From an uncultured Sulfitobacter sp. (GTDB taxonomy: Bacteria; Pseudomonadota; Alphaproteobacteria; Rhodobacterales; Rhodobacteraceae), in contig CANLOQ010000001.1 in the NCBI GenBank assembly GCA_947492925.1, forward strand, positions 1,240,001 through 1,304,000: a stretch of 64,000 nucleotides of DNA, in the 5' to 3' direction. This document shows, piece by piece, positions 9,002-18,657 of this stretch (its first letter is position 1; every line of letters starts with the position of its first letter). The notes below the pieces were generated by a model that was given only the letters and a program-made list of their open reading frames with translations, was not told the origin of the DNA and searched no databases. Made by a program: the position numbers and the translations under genes.

Positions 9002-11017
9002 ATGACAAATCCGCTGCTTGCCGACTGGACCACGCCCTTTGGCATCGCCCCGTTTGACCGCATCAACGACGATGATTTTGCGCCGGCGCTTGATACGGCA
9101 CTGGCCGCGCATACCGCCGAGATTGACGCGATCGCCGGGAATGCTGATACCCCCACCTTCGCCAACACCATCGAGGCGCTGGAGGCAGTCGGGGCCGAGC
9201 TGGACAAGGTGCTGGGTGTCTTTTTCACTGTGGCCGGTGCCGACAGCAATCCCGCGCGCGAGGATTTGCAGCGGGCGTTTTCACCCAAGCTCGCCGCGCA
9301 TTTTGCCGACGTTTCGGGCAATAAGGCACTGTTTTCCCGGGTTGCCGCCGTGTGGGAGCAGCGCGAAACGCTTGATCTGACGGACGAGCAGGCGCGGGTG
9401 CTGATGCTGACACACCGTGGATTTGTGCGCAGCGGTGCCGCCCTTGAAGGCGCCGAAGAGACCCGCATGAAAGAGATCAAGAGCCGTCTGGCGGTACTGG
9501 GCACGCAGTTTACCCAGAACCTGCTGGCGGATGAGCGGAGCTGGTTCATGTCGTTGGCTGAGAGGGATCTGGAAGGCCTGCCGGACTTTGTTGTGAATGC
9601 CGCGCGCGCGGCAGGCGCGGAAAAAGAGGCAGATGGCCCGGTTGTGACGCTGTCGCGGTCGCTGATCGTGCCGTTTTTGCAATTCAGCCCCCGCCGTGAT
9701 CTGCGCGAACGGGCGTTTCGGGCCTGGGAAGCACGTGGTGCGAACGGGGGCGAGACGGACAACCGCGATATCGCTGCCGAAATTCTCAGCCTGCGCGAAG
9801 AGCGCGCCAAGCTGTTGGGTTATGAGAATTTCGCGGCCTACAAGCTTGAAACCGAGATGGCCAAGACCCCTGACGCCGTGCGCGCCCTGTTGATGGACGT
9901 TTGGGAGCCGGCAAAGGCGCAGGCCAACGCGGACGCCGCCAAACTGACCGAGATGATGCAGGCCGACGGGGTGAACGATGATCTGGCCCCTTGGGACTGG
10001 CGCTACTACGCAGAGAAACGGCGCGCGGCGGAGCATGATCTGGATGAGGCGGCGCTGAAGCCTTATTTTCAGCTTGAGCGCATGATCGAGGCGTCATTTG
10101 CCTGTGCCCACCGCCTATTCGGGCTGGAGTTCAAACCGCTGGATGTACCGCTGTACCACGCTGATTGCCGCGCGTGGGAAGTGACGCGGGACGGTGCGCA
10201 TGTGGCAGTTTTTATCGGGGACTATTTCGCGCGTGGCTCCAAACGGTCAGGTGCGTGGTGTTCGGCCATGCGGGCACAGGCGAAGTATCCAAAGGTTCAG
10301 GCACCCATCGTGATCAACGTGTGCAACTTTGCCAAATCGGACCCGGCGCTTTTGTCCTACGATGACGCGCGCACGCTGTTTCACGAATTCGGTCACGCGC
10401 TGCATCAGATGTTGTCGGATGTGACTTACGAAAGTGTATCGGGCACATCGGTGGCACGGGATTTTGTGGAACTGCCAAGCCAGCTTTATGAACATTGGCT
10501 GGAAGTGCCCGAAGTGCTGGCCGAATTTGCCACCCACGCAGAGACAGGTGAGGCCATGTCGCGCGAGATGCTCGACAAGGTTCTGGGGGCCGCGACGTTT
10601 GATATGGGCTTTCAGACCGTGGAATACGTGGCATCTGCGCTTGTTGATCTGTCCTTTCACGATGGGCCTGCGCCCGCTGATACTATGGCAAAACAGGCAG
10701 AGGTACTGGAGGCGCTGGGCATGCCGCGCGCAATCCGTATGCGCCACGCGACACCGCAGTTTGCCCATGTCTTTGCGGGCGATGGCTATTCCAGCGGATA
10801 CTACAGCTATATGTGGTCCGAAGTGATGGATGCCGATGCGTTCCAGTCGTTCGAGGACGCGGGCGGTCCCTTTGATGCGGATCGTGCCCGTGCGTTGGAA
10901 GAACATATTTTGTCCACCGGCGGATCACAGGACGCGGCAGAGCTTTACGTTGCGTTTCGGGGCCGCTTGCCCGGCGTTGACGCGTTGCTGAAGGGGCGTG
11001 GATTGGCCGCCGCCTGA
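9002..11017 (+). CDS. M3 family metallopeptidase (oligopeptidase A / Dcp type)
   Basis: A 671-residue thimet-oligopeptidase-family protein. The zinc site FHEFGHALHQML (about residue 460) is intact, with a downstream Glu in FVELPSQLYEHW as third ligand. The later segment GYSSGYYSYMWSEVMDADAF holds the Tyr and His-region residues conserved in the family. It has no signal peptide, so it is cytoplasmic and probably degrades short peptides, for example cleaved signal peptides, as E. coli PrlC does. A good ribosome site (AAAGGAGAT) precedes the ATG. It is convergent with ghrA across a short hairpin. OpdA and Dcp cannot be told apart with confidence by eye. Confidence 0.92.
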   Translation: MTNPLLADWTTPFGIAPFDRINDDDFAPALDTALAAHTAEIDAIAGNADTPTFANTIEALEAVGAELDKVLGVFFTVAGADSNPAREDLQRAFSPKLAAHFADVSGNKALFSRVAAVWEQRETLDLTDEQARVLMLTHRGFVRSGAALEGAEETRMKEIKSRLAVLGTQFTQNLLADERSWFMSLAERDLEGLPDFVVNAARAAGAEKEADGPVVTLSRSLIVPFLQFSPRRDLRERAFRAWEARGANGGETDNRDIAAEILSLREERAKLLGYENFAAYKLETEMAKTPDAVRALLMDVWEPAKAQANADAAKLTEMMQADGVNDDLAPWDWRYYAEKRRAAEHDLDEAALKPYFQLERMIEASFACAHRLFGLEFKPLDVPLYHADCRAWEVTRDGAHVAVFIGDYFARGSKRSGAWCSAMRAQAKYPKVQAPIVINVCNFAKSDPALLSYDDARTLFHEFGHALHQMLSDVTYESVSGTSVARDFVELPSQLYEHWLEVPEVLAEFATHAETGEAMSREMLDKVLGAATFDMGFQTVEYVASALVDLSFHDGPAPADTMAKQAEVLEALGMPRAIRMRHATPQFAHVFAGDGYSSGYYSYMWSEVMDADAFQSFEDAGGPFDADRARALEEHILSTGGSQDAAELYVAFRGRLPGVDALLKGRGLAAA

Positions 11018-11032
11018 CGGCTGATTTCGCAG

Positions 11033-11053
11033 GGTGCGCATTTATCGCGCACC
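11033..11053. terminator. GGTGCGC/GCGCACC hairpin between convergent genes
   Basis: GGTGCGC (11033-11039) and GCGCACC (11047-11053) form a 7-bp stem around atttatc. The hairpin fills the 42-nt gap between the M3 peptidase stop and the ghrA stop and may terminate both transcripts. The same stem sequence recurs at 53820-53840, so it belongs to a small dispersed family. There is no T-run. Confidence 0.5.
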
Positions 11054-11059
11054 GGCCAC

Positions 11060-11992
11060 TCAGTACCCCAGCGCGCGGTCCACAAGATGCAACAGCGGCT
11101 GCCCGGCCTCGCTGCGGCAGATGTTTTCAACGATCACACGGCTGGCGGTGATGGCGCGGGTCTCCGCTGCGATGTGCGGGGTCACAGTAACCTGCGGATG
11201 TGTCCAGAACGGGTGGTCTTTGGGCAGCGGTTCCACCCGAAAGACATCAAGCGTGGCATGGGCGATCTGGCCCGTGTCCAAGGCTGCCAACAGGGCGTCG
11301 TCGTCAATCAGCGGTCCGCGACCGGGGTTGATGATAAATGCGCCCTGCGGCATGCCCGCCAGTGTCTGGGCGTTCAGCGTATTCTGCGTGGCAGGGGTGT
11401 CCGGCAGCAGCAGCACCGCGATCTCGGCGCGGGCAAGCGCCGTGTTCAACCCGTCCGGTCCATGAAAACATGTCACGCCCGCGATGTCCTTGGGGCTGCG
11501 TGACCAGCCCGAAACGCGAAAACCAAGACCCAGAAGTGCTGTGCAGACGGCTGCGCCTAGCGCGCCAAGGCCCAACACGACCACGCTGCGCTCTTCGGCA
11601 AGGGGCAGTGTGCGCGGCTCCCATTTGGCATCGCTGCGCTGAATGTCGGTGTCCATACCCAGATGATGGCGCAGCACATGTCCTGTCACCCATTCAACCA
11701 TGCCGCGCGTCAGACCCGGATCAACCATCCGCGCCAGCGGGATCTTCAGGGTCTCGTTGCCGACAATCCCCTCGACCCCGGCCCAAAGGTTCAGCACCGC
11801 TTTGGCGCGGGTGTAGGGGGTGAAGTCCTGCAAGGTGCTGTTGGGCGCGTAGACGATGTAATCGACTGTTTCCGGCGCGATGTCCTGTGCCAGATGAGCG
11901 TCGACCCCGGCGGCTTTGAGCGCTGCGCGCAGCGGTGTTTCGTAGGTTTCCCACCGCTCCGGGCGGGCGGCAAACAGGACGTTCAGGGGCAT
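11060..11992 (-). CDS. ghrA: Glyoxylate/hydroxypyruvate reductase A-like dehydrogenase
   Basis: 310 residues of the D-2-hydroxyacid dehydrogenase superfamily. The Rossmann NAD(P) site is VVVLGLGALGAAV at about residue 140. The catalytic triad can be read as Arg in IINPGRGPLIDD, Glu in LDVFRVEPLP and His in VTPHIAAET. The N-terminal half (VLFAARPERWETYETPL) and the VEWVTGHVLRHH segment resemble GhrA, which reduces glyoxylate and hydroxypyruvate. It follows rodA by 3 nt and is the last gene of the rod-shape operon, a link that looks positional rather than functional. Confidence 0.88.
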   Translation of the reverse strand: MPLNVLFAARPERWETYETPLRAALKAAGVDAHLAQDIAPETVDYIVYAPNSTLQDFTPYTRAKAVLNLWAGVEGIVGNETLKIPLARMVDPGLTRGMVEWVTGHVLRHHLGMDTDIQRSDAKWEPRTLPLAEERSVVVLGLGALGAAVCTALLGLGFRVSGWSRSPKDIAGVTCFHGPDGLNTALARAEIAVLLLPDTPATQNTLNAQTLAGMPQGAFIINPGRGPLIDDDALLAALDTGQIAHATLDVFRVEPLPKDHPFWTHPQVTVTPHIAAETRAITASRVIVENICRSEAGQPLLHLVDRALGY

Positions 11993-11995
11993 TGG

Positions 11996-13135
11996 CTACC
12001 TCGGTCGGTGAACATGGGCTGACTGCACCAGCCCGAAGGCCAGCAGCAACACCAGCATGGCAGACCCGCCGTAGCTGACCAGCGGCAGTGGCACGCCGAC
12101 CACCGGGGCCAGCCCCATCACCATCGACATGTTCACCGCAAAGAACAGGAAGAAGTTCAGCGCGATGCCAAGGGTCAGCAGGGATGAAAACCGATCCTTG
12201 TTGCGGATCGCGGTCACGACGCAGAAGATGATAATCAGCGCATAGAGACCCAGCAGGGAAATCGCGCCGATAAAGCCAAATTCCTCTGCCAGTGTGGTGA
12301 AGATAAAGTCAGTATGCTTTTCCGGCAGGAAGTTCAGCCGGGATTGGGTGCCTTGCATAAACCCGCGCCCGGTCCAGCCGCCGGACCCCAGCGCGATCTT
12401 GGATTGAGTGATGTGATAGCCTGCGCCCAATGGGTCCGCAGCGGGGTCCAGAAACGTGTCGATGCGTCTGTATTGGTAGTCATTCAGCAGTTGCCATGTG
12501 GTGCCACGCGACTGGAACACCGCCGTGACCAACCCAACACCCGAAGCGATGACAGCCGCGAAATAGGCCCAGTGGACGCCCGCCAGAAACATCAGCCCGC
12601 CACCTGCCGCCAACAGCAGGATTGACGTGCCCAGATCAGGTTGTTCCAGCACCAATGCGGTGGGTGCGAGGATGATCAGTACCGGCAAAAGCACCCAGAA
12701 CGGGCGTGACACACGGCGTGCGGGCAGCCAGTCGTAATAGGCGGCCAGAAACATGACCAGCGTGATTTTCATCAGTTCGGACGGTTGCAGATCAATCGGG
12801 CCAAGGTCGATCCAGCGTTGCGCGCCCTTGCGCTCATCCCCGATCAGGGCCACTGCGATCAGCAGCACCATCGACACGCCATAGGCCAGCCCAGACAGGT
12901 TGCGCCAAAGCCAGATCGGCACCATCGCCACCACCATCATCAGCGCCAGCCCAAGGCCAAACCGCTTCATCTGTGGTTCGGCCCACGGGCTAAAGGACCC
13001 GCCCGCAACCGAATAGAGCATCAGGAAGCCGACACCGCAGACCGATGCGAGCAACAGCGCCAGCGGCCAGTTCAGGTGCAGAATTTTGCGAAAGCCGGTC
13101 GGGACGGATTTGACCGTATATTCAAGGTAGCTCAT
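11996..13135 (-). CDS. rodA: Rod shape-determining protein RodA (peptidoglycan glycosyltransferase)
   Basis: A 379-residue SEDS-family polytopic membrane protein with about ten hydrophobic segments. RodA polymerises lipid II into glycan strands for lateral wall growth, paired with PBP2. Family signatures present are the QPSELMKI loop, LEQPDLGTS with the conserved Asp, the long periplasmic loop containing LNDYQYRRIDTFLDP and TQSKIALGSGG, NFLPEKHTDFIF and the C-terminal PLVSYGGSA. Its ATG overlaps the mrdA stop (ATGA), so the two partners are translationally coupled. Confidence 0.97.
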   Translation of the reverse strand: MSYLEYTVKSVPTGFRKILHLNWPLALLLASVCGVGFLMLYSVAGGSFSPWAEPQMKRFGLGLALMMVVAMVPIWLWRNLSGLAYGVSMVLLIAVALIGDERKGAQRWIDLGPIDLQPSELMKITLVMFLAAYYDWLPARRVSRPFWVLLPVLIILAPTALVLEQPDLGTSILLLAAGGGLMFLAGVHWAYFAAVIASGVGLVTAVFQSRGTTWQLLNDYQYRRIDTFLDPAADPLGAGYHITQSKIALGSGGWTGRGFMQGTQSRLNFLPEKHTDFIFTTLAEEFGFIGAISLLGLYALIIIFCVVTAIRNKDRFSSLLTLGIALNFFLFFAVNMSMVMGLAPVVGVPLPLVSYGGSAMLVLLLAFGLVQSAHVHRPR

Positions 13136-15075
13136 GCCTGATCCCTGCCTTTGATGGCCGCTTCGGGCTGCAGGTCGCGCAGGCGTTCCTGTTGCTTTTT
13201 GATCCGCGCACGGTCGCCCTTGGGATAGGCGTCCAGCGGGGGTTCCCCGCCTGCCATCGCCTGTAACATCACGTCGCGTGCGATGGGGGCCGCTGCGGTT
13301 GATCCGCCGCCGCCATGTTCGACCAGCACGGAAATGGCATAGCGCGGTTTGTCATAGGGGGCGAACGCCACAAACAAGGCGTGATCGCGCCGTTCCCATG
13401 GCAAATCGGCGTTGCGGGTCACGCCGCGCGCGCGTTCTGCGGCGGTGATATTGCGCACCTGTGACGTGCCCGTCTTGCCCGCCATGCGCATGCCCTCACC
13501 GATGATGCGGCTGCGATAAGCCGTGCCGCGCCGGTTGTTGACGACCTCGTACATCGCGCGGCGCATTTTGCGCAGGTTGTTTTCGTCCATGTCCAGAGCG
13601 GCACCGCCGTTCAGGGGTTGCTCGACACCGTCGACCGATTTGATCAGCCGTGGCGAAACCTCGCGCCCCGTCGCGATGCGGGCGGACATCACGGCCAGTT
13701 GCAGCGGTGAGGCCAGCATGAAACCCTGCCCGATGGAGGCGTTGACGGTGTCACCAATCACCCAATCGGCCCCGCGTGCGGTACGCTTCCATTCCTTTGT
13801 CGGTGTCAGCCCCGAATTGACCGAGGACAGCGCCAGATCATGCCGGACGCCCAGACCGAAGCGTTTGGCCATCGCTGAGATCTTTTCGATGCCGACCTTG
13901 AGGGCCAGATCGTAGTAGTAGACGTCGCAGGATTGCTTGAGCGAGTTTTCCAGATCGACCCAGCCGTGGCCGGCGCGTTTCCAGCAATGGAAGCGGCGGT
14001 CGGCCACTTCCAGATGGCCGGGGCAATAGACGGTTTCATCGGGGCCGACGATGCCTTCTTCTAGCGCGGCCATCGCGGTCAGCATCTTGAAGGTGGAGCC
14101 GGGCGGATACGCGCCCTGTACGGTTTTATTGACCAGCGGGCGATATTTGGAATTCAGTAACGGATCGTAGTTGGCCGAGGAAATGCCGCCGATAAAAAGG
14201 TTCGGGTCATAGCTGGGCGCGGAGGCGATGGCGGCAAGATCACCGTTTTCGCAGTCAATCACCACCACGGCGGCGCTTTCGTCACCCAGCCGCGCCTGCA
14301 CGTAGCGTTGCAGATCGCTGTCGATGGTCAATTGCAGATCGGCGCCTGATTGCCCCTCGCGGCGGGCCAGTTCGCGCATGACGCGGCCTGTGGCATTCAC
14401 CTCCACCTGCTTGGTGCCCGCAGAGCCGCGCAGCACGTCCTCGGCGCGGGCTTCCACGTTGATCTTGCCGATCTGGAAGCGCGGAATGCGCAGCACCTGA
14501 TCGGGGTTTTCCAGCGCGTCGAGGTCTTTCTGGCTGACCCGGCCCACGCGCCCAACCACATGGGCAAAGTCCGACCCGCGCGGATACACGCGCGTCAGGC
14601 CGACCTCGGGCGTGACACCGGGCAGGGCGGGGGCGTTCACGCTGACCTTGCTGACCTCATCCCAGCTGACGCCCTCGACCACGGTAACGGGCAGGAACGG
14701 GGCGGAGCGTTTGAGCTCTTCCAGCGCGCGTTCGTAGGTTTCCAGATCAATGTCGATGATCTGGCTCAGCCGGGCCATCACGGCGTCCACGTCGCCTGCA
14801 TCCTCGCGTACGATCACGATGCGGTAGCTGGGCACGTTTTCGGCCAGACGCACGCCGTTGCGGTCAAAGATTTCGCCGCGTGCGGGGGGGATCAGGCGGA
14901 TGTTGATGCGGTTTTCTTCGGCCAGGAGGCGGAACTGGTCGGCCTGATCGACCTGCAGATAGCGCATCCGTGCGGCCAATCCGCCCATGAACAGCAGCTG
15001 CACACCGCCCAAAAGGGCCGCGCGGCGCGTCAGCTTGGCGTGGTTTGCATCATTCTCGGCGCGGTTGCGTCTCAT
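13132..15075 (-). CDS. mrdA: Penicillin-binding protein 2 (peptidoglycan D,D-transpeptidase)
   Basis: A 647-residue class B PBP that cross-links the glycan made by RodA. After a short cytoplasmic tail a membrane helix spans about residues 17-37 (AALLGGVQLLFMGGLAARM). The dimerisation/pedestal domain follows, including GEIFDRNGVRLAEN. The transpeptidase domain shows PPGSTFKML with the active-site Ser, SCD as the SxN-type motif and AGKTGTSQ as the KTG box. The tail beyond residue 620 is rich in Lys and Arg. It lies 16 nt after mreD and overlaps rodA by 4 nt. Confidence 0.97.
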   Translation of the reverse strand: MRRNRAENDANHAKLTRRAALLGGVQLLFMGGLAARMRYLQVDQADQFRLLAEENRINIRLIPPARGEIFDRNGVRLAENVPSYRIVIVREDAGDVDAVMARLSQIIDIDLETYERALEELKRSAPFLPVTVVEGVSWDEVSKVSVNAPALPGVTPEVGLTRVYPRGSDFAHVVGRVGRVSQKDLDALENPDQVLRIPRFQIGKINVEARAEDVLRGSAGTKQVEVNATGRVMRELARREGQSGADLQLTIDSDLQRYVQARLGDESAAVVVIDCENGDLAAIASAPSYDPNLFIGGISSANYDPLLNSKYRPLVNKTVQGAYPPGSTFKMLTAMAALEEGIVGPDETVYCPGHLEVADRRFHCWKRAGHGWVDLENSLKQSCDVYYYDLALKVGIEKISAMAKRFGLGVRHDLALSSVNSGLTPTKEWKRTARGADWVIGDTVNASIGQGFMLASPLQLAVMSARIATGREVSPRLIKSVDGVEQPLNGGAALDMDENNLRKMRRAMYEVVNNRRGTAYRSRIIGEGMRMAGKTGTSQVRNITAAERARGVTRNADLPWERRDHALFVAFAPYDKPRYAISVLVEHGGGGSTAAAPIARDVMLQAMAGGEPPLDAYPKGDRARIKKQQERLRDLQPEAAIKGRDQA

Positions 15076-15091
15076 GTTGCGGCCTTTCGTG

Positions 15092-15631
15092 TCATGCGCG
15101 TTGCCCCAGCGCGTCCAGCTCGCCCGGTGCGGCCTTGCGCACCTGCATCACAAAATGGGTCACGGCGACAACTGCGGGATAGATCAGTACGGTCAGGATC
15201 AATTCCGACAGACTAAGTGTCAGGCTGGGCAGATCAACAAGCACCAGGCCCAGCACGATGCGATAGGTCAGCGAGATCGCGATGGTCAAAAGCCCCACCG
15301 TGATCCATTCGGCAGCAAAATTCGCATCCCGCAGGCTCCGTGCACGGGACTTGAGGTTTTCGCACCCAATCAGCGCCAGCATGGCCCAGAGACCCGGTGG
15401 GCGTTGCAGCAAAAGGTCGGTCAGCAGAAAGGCAAGCGCCAGCAAAAGCGGCGGCACGTATTCGGGGCGCCGCATGCTCCATGCCAGTGCAAAGCACAAC
15501 AGAATATCCGGCGCGGCCCAGCGGCGCGGGGTGGTTTCAAGCGGCAGCAGATGAAAAAAGACGATCACCAGCGTCAGCAAAGCAAAACCCGCGCGCATCA
15601 GCCACAGCCGTGTTTGTGACAGATCGTTCAT
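15092..15631 (-). CDS. mreD: Rod shape-determining protein MreD
   Basis: A 179-residue membrane protein with five or six hydrophobic segments (for example WLMRAGFALLTLVIVFFHLLP and LILTVLIYPAVVAVTHFVM). MreD is poorly conserved; here the call rests on length, topology, a conserved-looking PDILLCFALAW segment and position between mreC and mrdA. MreD links MreB filaments to the elongation machinery. Its ATG overlaps the mreC stop by 4 nt. Confidence 0.92.
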   Translation of the reverse strand: MNDLSQTRLWLMRAGFALLTLVIVFFHLLPLETTPRRWAAPDILLCFALAWSMRRPEYVPPLLLALAFLLTDLLLQRPPGLWAMLALIGCENLKSRARSLRDANFAAEWITVGLLTIAISLTYRIVLGLVLVDLPSLTLSLSELILTVLIYPAVVAVTHFVMQVRKAAPGELDALGQRA

Positions 15632-16524
15632 TCGGTCACCGCGGTATCGGTTTCTGCGACCGGCCCATCGGCTGTGATCAGCTTGGCCGTGTCACTGACG
15701 TTTTCGGTGCCGTAGTGGCGCAGCACGCGCAGGAATTCGAGCCGCTCGTAATCTGCGGCCAGACGCACGCGCAGACGTCCGCCGGGGTCAGCGGCCACTT
15801 GGCCGATCAGCAGACCGGCGGGAAAGACCCCACCATCGCCCGATGAAATCACCCGGTCACCGGGGCGCACCAGATCGGGGTTTTCCAGAAAATCAATTGG
15901 CGGTGCGATGGTGTTGTCACCCGCCACGATGGCCCGCTGGCCCGAGGGCTGGATGGTGGCAGGAATACGGCTGGTGGCGTCAGTCAGCAGGATCACGCGG
16001 GCGGTGTTCTCTGCCACGCCCGAGATACGGCCCACAAGCCCGATGCCGTCCATTGTGGCCCAGCCGTCCAGCAACCCGTCACGCGCACCGACGTTCAGCA
16101 GGACAGATTGGCGAAAGGGCGAACCTGAATCCGCCAGTACGACGCCAGTGATAAAAGTCAGGCGCGGGTCGAGCCGCACCTTGTTCAGATCCAGCAGTCG
16201 GGCGTTTTCCTGTTCAAGCTGAAGCGCGGCTTCTTTCCACGCCTGCATCTGGCGCAATTCGCTGCGCAATTCCTGATTTTGTTCTGCAAGGCGTTGATAT
16301 GACTGAAAATCGCGCAGCAGATTGACCGTGCCGGTAACGGGGGCCATCGCCCAATCCAGATTGGGCACCAGTGCATCGGTGATCTGCGCGCGAAAGCGTT
16401 CCACACGCGGGCTGTCGATGCGCCATAGCAGGAAGGTCGCCCCCAAAAGCAGGATCAGAACAGCCAACAGCAACCGGCGCAGCGGGCCGGTGTATTCGTT
16501 GCTGTTTGATCGGTCGTTTGCCAT
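15628..16524 (-). CDS. mreC: Rod shape-determining protein MreC
   Basis: About 298 residues. A single membrane helix near the N-terminus (LLLAVLILLLGATFLLWRI) is followed by a coiled coil (YQRLAEQNQELRSELRQMQ and on to residue 110) and the periplasmic beta domain with SGSPFRQSVLLNVGARDGL, GLVGRI and VISSGDGGVFPAGLLIG, the classic MreC core. It bridges MreB and the PBP2-RodA pair. The ATG at 16524 is preferred to 16569, because the longer version would run into the palindromic repeat just upstream. A 98-nt gap holding that repeat separates it from mreB. Confidence 0.93.
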   Translation of the reverse strand: MANDRSNSNEYTGPLRRLLLAVLILLLGATFLLWRIDSPRVERFRAQITDALVPNLDWAMAPVTGTVNLLRDFQSYQRLAEQNQELRSELRQMQAWKEAALQLEQENARLLDLNKVRLDPRLTFITGVVLADSGSPFRQSVLLNVGARDGLLDGWATMDGIGLVGRISGVAENTARVILLTDATSRIPATIQPSGQRAIVAGDNTIAPPIDFLENPDLVRPGDRVISSGDGGVFPAGLLIGQVAADPGGRLRVRLAADYERLEFLRVLRHYGTENVSDTAKLITADGPVAETDTAVTE

Positions 16525-16537
16525 TGGTTGCTTCCGC

Positions 16538-16606
16538 GCCCCGGACCTGATCCGGGGCTTCCGTCTCATTGTGCCAGTGTGCGAGGCCCCGGATCAAGTC
16601 CGGGGC
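16538..16606. repeat. Two REP-like palindromes between mreB and mreC
   Basis: GCCCCGGA-cctga-TCCGGGGC (16538-16558) and GCCCCGGA-tcaag-TCCGGGGC (16586-16606) are perfect 8-bp hairpins 27 nt apart with near-complementary loops, forming a bimodular unit. The same family recurs at 60331-60351, 60399-60414 (half) and 60762-60782. The unit lies inside an operon, so it may act as an mRNA stabiliser or attenuator between mreB and mreC. Confidence 0.85.
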
Positions 16607-16622
16607 GGATCACGCCTGCGTT

Positions 16623-17672
<1,050 letters not shown>

Positions 17673-17814
17673 TCACCGTGCCCAGTCATATGCGTGTATT
17701 ACAGTCCGATTGGCCCGCGACTCTGTCGAGGCGGGCTGGCGCTCTTATAGGGGGCGGGCAGACGGTGCGAAAGGGGGTGTTTTGAGGGGTTGGGCATGTT
17801 GTCGCCGGTAGGCT

Positions 17815-17845
17815 AGGGTAGGCTGAAACCCCACCTTACGGAGCG
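17815..17845. repeat. Dispersed intergenic element with CCACCTTACGGA core
   Basis: GGTAGGC...CCCCACCTTACGGAGCG at 17815-17845 matches the block around 48339-48368 (GGTGGGC...CCCACCTTACGGAACG). Both copies carry a short inverted repeat followed by CTTACGGA. Here it lies directly before the VOC gene start at 17853; the other copy follows gcvP. Low complexity is excluded, but two copies are thin evidence for a family. Confidence 0.5.
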
Positions 17846-17852
17846 TACCGGC

Positions 17853-18437
17853 ATGAAGAAAATCCAGACCCTTGGCGTGCATCACATCACCCTGACAGGC
17901 GCGGACCGCCAGACCAGCATCGACTTTTGGGAAGGGGTGCTGGGCATGCCGTTCATCTTCGATCAGCCCAATCTGGATGACCCTGACGAGGGGCATCTTT
18001 ACTTTGACCCCGGCGACGGGCGGCTGATTACCATCTTTACCAACGAGAGCCGGAAACCGGTGCATGACCGCACGCCGACGGATCCCGGCTGCGTGCATCA
18101 TGTGGCATTCGAGGTAGACCGCGCGATGTTCGATCAGGTGCTGGACAGGCTGGAGAGCCGGGGGATCGGCAACTCAGGAGTGAAGGACCGTGGGTTTATG
18201 CATTCGATCTATTTCAAGGATCCGCTGGGGCTGCTGATCGAGCTGGCCTGCTACACGTTCATCCCGCCACGCGGGAGCAGCCATGCCGAGGTGATGCTGG
18301 AGGCGCACAAGCTGCGGGTTGCGCGCGGAGCAAAAGCGATTGAGCGTGAGCATCTGGCCGATGCGGTGCTGATGATCGTGGAGCGGTCGCAGATGTCGCT
18401 GTCGGAGGACCGGGGCGCGAAAAATCCTTACCGGTGA
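17853..18437 (+). CDS. VOC family (glyoxalase/dioxygenase-like) protein
   Basis: 194 residues. It opens with a vicinal-oxygen-chelate module: LGVHHITLTGADRQTSIDFWEGVLGMPF, then GHLYFDPGDG. A second beta-alpha-beta module has CVHHVAFEVDRAMFDQVLDRL and ends in SIYFKDPLGLLIELACYT. The His in GVHHIT, the His in VHHVAF and the Glu in LIELACY fit the 2-His-1-Glu metal triad of VOC enzymes, such as ring-cleaving dioxygenases or glyoxalases. The C-terminal 45 residues (LEAHKLRVARGAKAIEREHL) form a helical extension. Substrate unknown. It stands alone, divergent from mreB. Confidence 0.85.
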   Translation: MKKIQTLGVHHITLTGADRQTSIDFWEGVLGMPFIFDQPNLDDPDEGHLYFDPGDGRLITIFTNESRKPVHDRTPTDPGCVHHVAFEVDRAMFDQVLDRLESRGIGNSGVKDRGFMHSIYFKDPLGLLIELACYTFIPPRGSSHAEVMLEAHKLRVARGAKAIEREHLADAVLMIVERSQMSLSEDRGAKNPYR

Positions 18438-18537
18438 TTGGGGCCGTGGTGGTGCGCGATGAATGCTCACCCTATGGGGCAGCGCGCGTTTCAGTGTCGT
18501 GTCATGACCTCGGATCGGGTGTGGGGTAGGACCGTTG

Positions 18538-18601
18538 ATTTGAGTTGTATTGGAAAGATGAAGCGACACGTCCCGCTTCATCTTTCCAATACAACTCAAA
18601 T
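18538..18601. terminator. 28-bp perfect inverted repeat between VOC gene and leuA
   Basis: The arms 18538-18565 and 18574-18601 are perfect complements of 28 bp with an 8-nt loop (acacgtcc). The left arm contains TTGTATTGGAAAGATGAAGC. Single copies of this arm recur at 45394-45416 (before gcvP) and, shortened to the TTGGAAAGATGAAGC core, at 61163-61177 (before hydA), so the hairpin looks like two inverted copies of a dispersed element. It lies in the 220-nt gap between two convergent genes and would form a very stable RNA hairpin from either strand. Confidence 0.85.
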
Positions 18602-18657
18602 GCGACCGAACCAACACGCACCGTAGCCCGCGTTATCGGACCACGGTGCGGCAAGGA

